From: Thiotrichaceae bacterium
Lineage (GTDB): Bacteria > Pseudomonadota > Gammaproteobacteria > Thiotrichales > Thiotrichaceae
Direction: 5' to 3'
NCBI GenBank assembly: GCA_027008665.1
Contig: JALVEA010000254.1
Location: 1-9,989, forward strand
Length of the DNA stretch: 9,989 nt
In this document: positions 7,193 through 9,989 of the stretch, in pieces
Layout of the letters: each line of letters opens with the position of its first letter
Position numbering within the stretch: position 1 is the first letter of the stretch
Made by a program: the position numbers and the translations under genes
Notes under the pieces: generated by a model
Seen by the model: only the letters and a program-made list of their open reading frames with translations
What the model was told of the DNA's origin: nothing
Databases searched by the model: none

Positions 7193-7528
7193 TTATACAC
7201 AACCTGTTGGCTTTGGAAGACCTGCATATTTACAAGCTTGTTTACCAGGACCATAAGGAAATAAAGAGTAAAGATATTTAGAGTTACCTTTAGCTTTACC
7301 CAGACGCTTACCAACTGCTTTTGTTAATACACGTACTGCTGGAGCAATTTGATACTCTTCGTAATACTCACGTAAAAAGTTGATAATATCCCAATGCTCG
7401 TCTGTCAACTCAACATCTTCTTCTTTTGCTAATGCTGTACCGATCTCTGGAGTCCAAGAAGCTAAATCGATTAAATAACCTTCTTCGTCTAACTCGATTG
7501 TTTGCCCACCTACTTCAATTGATGCCAT
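7193..7528 (-). CDS. dsrC: DsrC, sulfur carrier protein of the rDsr pathway (TusE family)
   Basis: At 111 residues it is the usual length of DsrC. The C-terminal arm ends CKYAGLPKPTGCV, giving C99 and C110 with ten residues between and C110 as the penultimate residue. This two-cysteine arm distinguishes true DsrC from single-cysteine TusE-like paralogs. Known role: accepts sulfane sulfur from DsrEFH on its C-terminal cysteines, presents it to DsrAB, and is recycled in connection with DsrMKJOP. The body has the acidic N-terminal half (VELTDEHWDIINFLREYYEEY) and the basic KRLGKAKGNSKYLYSLFPYGPGKQA segment of the family. The ATG at 7528 has AAGGA (7538-7542) 9 nt upstream. It sits between gaps of 92 nt (upstream) and 219 nt (downstream), so separate expression or differential stability is plausible. 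Confidence 0.97.
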   Translation of the reverse strand: MASIEVGGQTIELDEEGYLIDLASWTPEIGTALAKEEDVELTDEHWDIINFLREYYEEYQIAPAVRVLTKAVGKRLGKAKGNSKYLYSLFPYGPGKQACKYAGLPKPTGCV

Positions 7529-7620
7529 TTTCGCTATTCCTTGTTTTTAATTAATAAATAAGTTGTTTATTGTCTTACTTAAATATCCAAATCAAATTAG
7601 ATCCAGTATCTAAAATAATA
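7529..7620 (-). other. dsrH-dsrC gap with a hairpin, possible internal promoter region
   Basis: The AT-rich 92-nt gap contains a 6-bp hairpin (TTAGAT 7597-7602 with ATCTAA 7608-7613, 5-nt loop) just after dsrH and an AT-only pairing nearer dsrC. In A. vinosum I recall constitutive dsrC expression from an internal promoter, so this is where one would look. TTGATT with a poor CAATAA 17 nt later is the best pair seen, and it is weak. Confidence 0.3.
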
Positions 7621-7929
7621 TTATAACCAACTCTGTGTTGTTTCATTGTCCGCAGTTAGATCAACAAAACCTGCATAATCAACGGTTTTAATGCCGTCAA
7701 TTATTCGATCTTCACTTAATCCGCGTGCTGTTAAATCACCTGCTAAGACATAGATACTTTTATCAGCCATCGCTGCTTTAAGCTTATCTGCAAATGCAGT
7801 ACCGTCTATTGCACCAACGGCGGCATCTTCAATCATAAGAATTGAATCACCTGCTGATGCATGTCCTAAGCAAGAATCAAAAGTCACTTTTTCAAAAGGT
7901 GACTTATTTACAATATGTAGCATTGCCAT
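7621..7929 (-). CDS. dsrH: DsrH, gamma subunit of the DsrEFH sulfurtransferase
   Basis: This small protein of 102 residues matches the TusB/DsrH family. The N-terminus MAMLHIVNKSPFEKVTFDSC places a cysteine at position 20, the known active-site position of DsrH. Role: with DsrE and DsrF it forms an alpha2beta2gamma2 cytoplasmic complex that binds and passes sulfane sulfur to DsrC. Two ATGs are close together (7929 and 7923). AAGGAG at 7939-7944 lies 9 nt from the first and 15 nt from the second, and the first keeps Cys20 in register, so 7929 is chosen. It follows dsrF by 15 nt. Confidence 0.95.
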   Translation of the reverse strand: MAMLHIVNKSPFEKVTFDSCLGHASAGDSILMIEDAAVGAIDGTAFADKLKAAMADKSIYVLAGDLTARGLSEDRIIDGIKTVDYAGFVDLTADNETTQSWL

Positions 7930-7944
7930 TTTTAGTCACTCCTT

Positions 7945-8349
7945 TTAGAAACTTAATGTCACTTCTTGTTCAGCCATAACCGCCGCCATTTCTTCACGAC
8001 TGACCAGAATAATGGATGACTTCTCAGCCCAATCGTCATCTTCGTCTTCCCAAACAAGATCCATTAGATCATCTTGAGTCAGACCACGTTCTGCTAATGA
8101 CTCTTTCTCAACATAAAGCTTGCTAATATCATAATCACCTAATGCTTTATACGCTTTTGAGAAATTCTTTTGCCCAATACCTGTTGTATCTTGTCCGTTT
8201 GTGATTTGGTAAACACCGTCATCAATAAACGCTAACGATACATCTTGATCAAATGCCGCTGAAATTAATACCACTTCTAAGGATTCTAATGCGTAAACTG
8301 TCCCGTAAGGTGCTTTGCGATTAACAAACATGAATTTTTTACTCGACAT
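7945..8349 (-). CDS. dsrF: DsrF, beta subunit of the DsrEFH sulfurtransferase
   Basis: The 134-residue protein belongs to the DsrE/DsrF-like (TusC) family and is in the expected second place of dsrEFH. It starts MSSKKFMFVNRKAPYGT, a typical DsrF/TusC opening, and has an acidic patch at about residues 92-107 (DDLMDLVWEDEDDDWA). It contains no cysteine at all, consistent with catalysis residing in DsrE and DsrH and a structural role for DsrF. The start at 8349 is 2 nt after the dsrE stop. Its GGAG (8357-8360) lies inside the last codons of dsrE, 7 nt upstream, which implies translational coupling. Confidence 0.95.
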   Translation of the reverse strand: MSSKKFMFVNRKAPYGTVYALESLEVVLISAAFDQDVSLAFIDDGVYQITNGQDTTGIGQKNFSKAYKALGDYDISKLYVEKESLAERGLTQDDLMDLVWEDEDDDWAEKSSIILVSREEMAAVMAEQEVTLSF

Positions 8350-8351
8350 GA

Positions 8352-8744
8352 TTAATCTCCAAATACAATTGTACGATCACTTTGAATTCCACCCTCGATC
8401 AACTGACCTAGACCAGAGATACGGAATCCTTCGATGATATTATCAGCATCTAAACCTTGGCGTTTTGCTTCACTTTCATCCATAAGACCACGGCGTTGAG
8501 CGGCTGCAATACAAATCACAAGATCAAGCCCATGCTTTATTCCTAATTCAGACCATTCTTTTTGAAGCAAACGATCATCAGCAGGTGGCACACTTAAACG
8601 TGTTCCGTTATTAACACCGTCGTGGTAAAAGAAGACACGAAAAATTTCATGTCCTTTTTCCAATGCAGCGCGAACAAATTGAAGTGCAGTATCAGATGAT
8701 TGATGCTGATACGGTCCTTCATTGATCATTACTGTATATTTCAT
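8352..8744 (-). CDS. dsrE: DsrE, alpha subunit of the DsrEFH sulfurtransferase
   Basis: At 130 residues it matches DsrE in length. The cysteine in the segment DLVICIAAAQRRG is residue 78, exactly the position of the sulfur-binding Cys78 of A. vinosum DsrE, and it is the only cysteine of the protein. Role: receives sulfane sulfur and passes it to the C-terminal cysteine of DsrC as part of the DsrE2F2H2 complex. The presence of dsrEFH is the classic marker of the oxidative rather than sulfate-reducing dsr gene set. The start at 8744 has AGGA (8752-8755) 7 nt upstream and follows dsrB after 65 nt. Confidence 0.97.
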   Translation of the reverse strand: MKYTVMINEGPYQHQSSDTALQFVRAALEKGHEIFRVFFYHDGVNNGTRLSVPPADDRLLQKEWSELGIKHGLDLVICIAAAQRRGLMDESEAKRQGLDADNIIEGFRISGLGQLIEGGIQSDRTIVFGD

Positions 8745-8762
8745 ATAAAATTCCTAAATATC

Positions 8763-8796
8763 TCCCTTCGATTCCACTACATCGAAACCAAAGGGA
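8763..8796 (-). other. Intercistronic hairpin between dsrB and dsrE
   Basis: TCCCTT (8763-8768) pairs with AAGGGA (8791-8796), continued after a 6-nt bulge on one side by CGAT/ATCG (8769-8772/8781-8784) with an 8-nt loop. The alternative TTCGAT/ATCGAA pairing is also possible. The downstream minus strand is GAUAUUUAGG, not a clean U-tract. This is a candidate RNA-processing or attenuation element that could set the ratio of DsrAB to DsrEFH. Confidence 0.4.
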
Positions 8797-8809
8797 AGAG
8801 AAGTTAAAC

Positions 8810-9889
8810 TTAGAAGCGGATATGCGTCGATGAATTTAAATTCGCACGAGCACCGCGCCAGTTATCAATATGATATTTAGTGAAAGGAAGTCCTGTTACT
8901 TCGAAGAAACGAGGCCATCCAATACGTTCAACCCATTCATTAATGCGTTCCCAATCTTTCGCACCTTCTTTGTAACAATCTAAAATTTTCTTCACGATTG
9001 CGGTTGCTTCAGGCCAACGAGGTGGATTATTTGGAACACCCGCTGCAACTAAGCGTTGGAAGGTAGGCTTGCCACGAGCATTTGAATGGTTACCACCTAT
9101 CCATATTGCTAGCTGTGTATCCTTATAATCGTTGATCTGCATTGGAGGACAAGGAGGATAACAAGCACCACAACAAATACACTTTTTCTCATCAACTTCT
9201 AGTGACGGCTTGCCATCAACCATTGCAGGACGAATCGCGGCAACAGGACAACGCGCAACAACCGAAGGACGCTCACAAACATTACCCACAAGACTATGAT
9301 CAATCTTAGGTGGCTTTGTATGTTGTACGTTGATTGCGATATCACCTTGACCACCACAGTTAATCTGACAACATGAGGTTGTTAGATGAACACGGTTTGG
9401 CATATCCCAGCCTCTCCAGTAAGGAAGAAGCTCATCCATCATTGCTTTAACAACGCCTGATGCATCTGTTCCTGGAATATCACAATGCAACCAACCCTGC
9501 GTATGAGAAATTGACGCAACCGAGTTACGTGTACCACCTACTGGGTAACCTGCATCTTCTAATGCTGCAACAAGGGGAGCTACTTTCTCTTCTGTATCAA
9601 CAAAGAATTGGATATTTGAACGAATGGTAAATTGAACAAAACCATCGCCGTATTTATCACCAATATCCATTAACTCACGCAAAGTAAACACATCAAGAAT
9701 ACGCTGAGTACCCGCTTTAATAGTCCAAATTTTATCATTACCATACTTAGCAACGTGAACCATTACACCTGGTTGTACATCTTCATGGTAATCCCATGTT
9801 CCATAGTTACGACGCATTGTCGGGTGCATATACTGAAAACCATCAGGACATCCTGACTCAATTGGCTCACGCATTTTTGGAGCTGCCAT
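8810..9889 (-). CDS. dsrB: DsrB, beta subunit of reverse dissimilatory sulfite reductase
   Basis: This 359-residue protein is full length for DsrB (A. vinosum about 358). It carries the siroheme/[4Fe-4S] cysteine set C136 plus C173, C174 and C178 (TSCCQINCGG). The inserted ferredoxin domain has C237-C240-C243-C247 (KKCICCGACYPPCPP), with a further C239. The N-terminus has DxxxxGxMVHVAKYG-type sequence seen in DsrB and the C-terminus ends THIRF. Role: with DsrA it forms the cytoplasmic alpha2beta2 siroheme enzyme. In this operon type it runs oxidatively, turning DsrC-bound sulfur into sulfite. The ATG at 9889 has AAGGAG (9897-9902) 7 nt upstream. dsrA should lie immediately upstream, beyond the right edge. 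Confidence 0.97.
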   Translation of the reverse strand: MAAPKMREPIESGCPDGFQYMHPTMRRNYGTWDYHEDVQPGVMVHVAKYGNDKIWTIKAGTQRILDVFTLRELMDIGDKYGDGFVQFTIRSNIQFFVDTEEKVAPLVAALEDAGYPVGGTRNSVASISHTQGWLHCDIPGTDASGVVKAMMDELLPYWRGWDMPNRVHLTTSCCQINCGGQGDIAINVQHTKPPKIDHSLVGNVCERPSVVARCPVAAIRPAMVDGKPSLEVDEKKCICCGACYPPCPPMQINDYKDTQLAIWIGGNHSNARGKPTFQRLVAAGVPNNPPRWPEATAIVKKILDCYKEGAKDWERINEWVERIGWPRFFEVTGLPFTKYHIDNWRGARANLNSSTHIRF

Positions 9890-9896
9890 ACTTAAT

Positions 9897-9902
9897 CTCC
9901 TT
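9897..9902 (-). promoter_or_regulatory. dsrB Shine-Dalgarno embedded in a tandem 9-bp repeat
   Basis: AAGGAG lies across the junction of two tandem copies of GAGATTAAG (minus strand; 9908-9900 and 9899-9891). An upstream CTTAATCTC (9984-9976) is complementary to both, so the site could be sequestered in the mRNA. Confidence 0.6.
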
Positions 9903-9915
9903 AATCTCTTAACTA

Positions 9916-9937
9916 CGAGAGAAACTAACTTCTCTCG
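9916..9937 (-). other. Perfect 8-bp hairpin in the dsrA-dsrB gap
   Basis: CGAGAGAA (9916-9923) pairs with TTCTCTCG (9930-9937) around a 6-nt loop. It is nested inside the longer 11-bp inverted repeat 9900-9910/9974-9984. No U-tract follows, so it is not a simple terminator. Confidence 0.6.
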
Positions 9938-9979
9938 ATAAATATTTAACTAATGACTTTTGTCTCTATAATAAAGAGA

Positions 9980-9989
9980 TTAAGCCGCA
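9980..9989 (-). CDS. dsrA: Possible last codons and TAA stop of dsrA (5' part beyond window)
   Basis: The minus strand at the right edge reads T GCG GCT TAA, so an upstream gene ending Ala-Ala-stop at 9980 is possible. The other two frames stop at about 9966 (TAG) and 9946 (TAA). The conserved order dsrA-dsrB makes dsrA the expected neighbor, but three codons cannot identify it and the frame is a guess. Confidence 0.3.

Overview
The window is a single minus-strand gene cluster: most of a reverse-type dissimilatory sulfite reductase (rDsr) operon. Read in the direction of transcription (right to left), the order is [end of dsrA?]-dsrB-dsrE-dsrF-dsrH-dsrC-dsrM-dsrK-dsrL-dsrJ-dsrO-dsrP, with dsrP running off the left edge. 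This is the order known from Allochromatium vinosum. The combination of dsrEFH, dsrC and dsrL points to a sulfur-oxidizing bacterium, most likely a gammaproteobacterium. The DNA is AT-rich with AT-ending codons, so a low-GC sulfur oxidizer is more likely than a purple sulfur bacterium. Genus cannot be read from this window.

Layout: 8810-9889 is dsrB (catalytic beta subunit). 7621-8744 is the tight dsrE-dsrF-dsrH cassette (sulfurtransferase; Cys78 of DsrE and Cys20 of DsrH are both present). 7193-7528 is dsrC (sulfur carrier with two C-terminal cysteines). 4548-6973 is dsrM-dsrK (membrane cytochrome b plus cytoplasmic HdrD-like subunit). 2500-4452 is dsrL (iron-sulfur flavoprotein, NAD(P)H:acceptor oxidoreductase). 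1-2409 is dsrJ-dsrO-dsrP (periplasmic triheme cytochrome, Tat-exported ferredoxin, NrfD-like membrane subunit). Nothing is encoded on the plus strand.

How the genes work together (established knowledge of the pathway): sulfane sulfur from stored or imported sulfur is passed to DsrEFH and then to DsrC. DsrC is the carrier from which DsrAB, working with DsrL, oxidizes the sulfur to sulfite with transfer of electrons to NAD+. DsrMKJOP is the transmembrane redox complex thought to handle the DsrC thiol/disulfide/trisulfide state and exchange electrons with the quinone pool and periplasm.

The pathway itself is known. The points worth a second look are in the details. DsrJ has a lipobox and no cysteine outside its heme motifs and that lipobox, so the axial Cys ligand of the A. 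vinosum protein seems to be missing. DsrO has lost three cysteines that would all belong to the same [4Fe-4S] cluster. The longer intercistronic gaps contain inverted repeats, notably an 11-bp element that could hide the dsrB ribosome binding site and a 13-bp repeat pair spanning the 219-nt dsrC-dsrM gap. No gap exceeds 300 nt, and no mobile element, tRNA, rRNA or CRISPR was seen.
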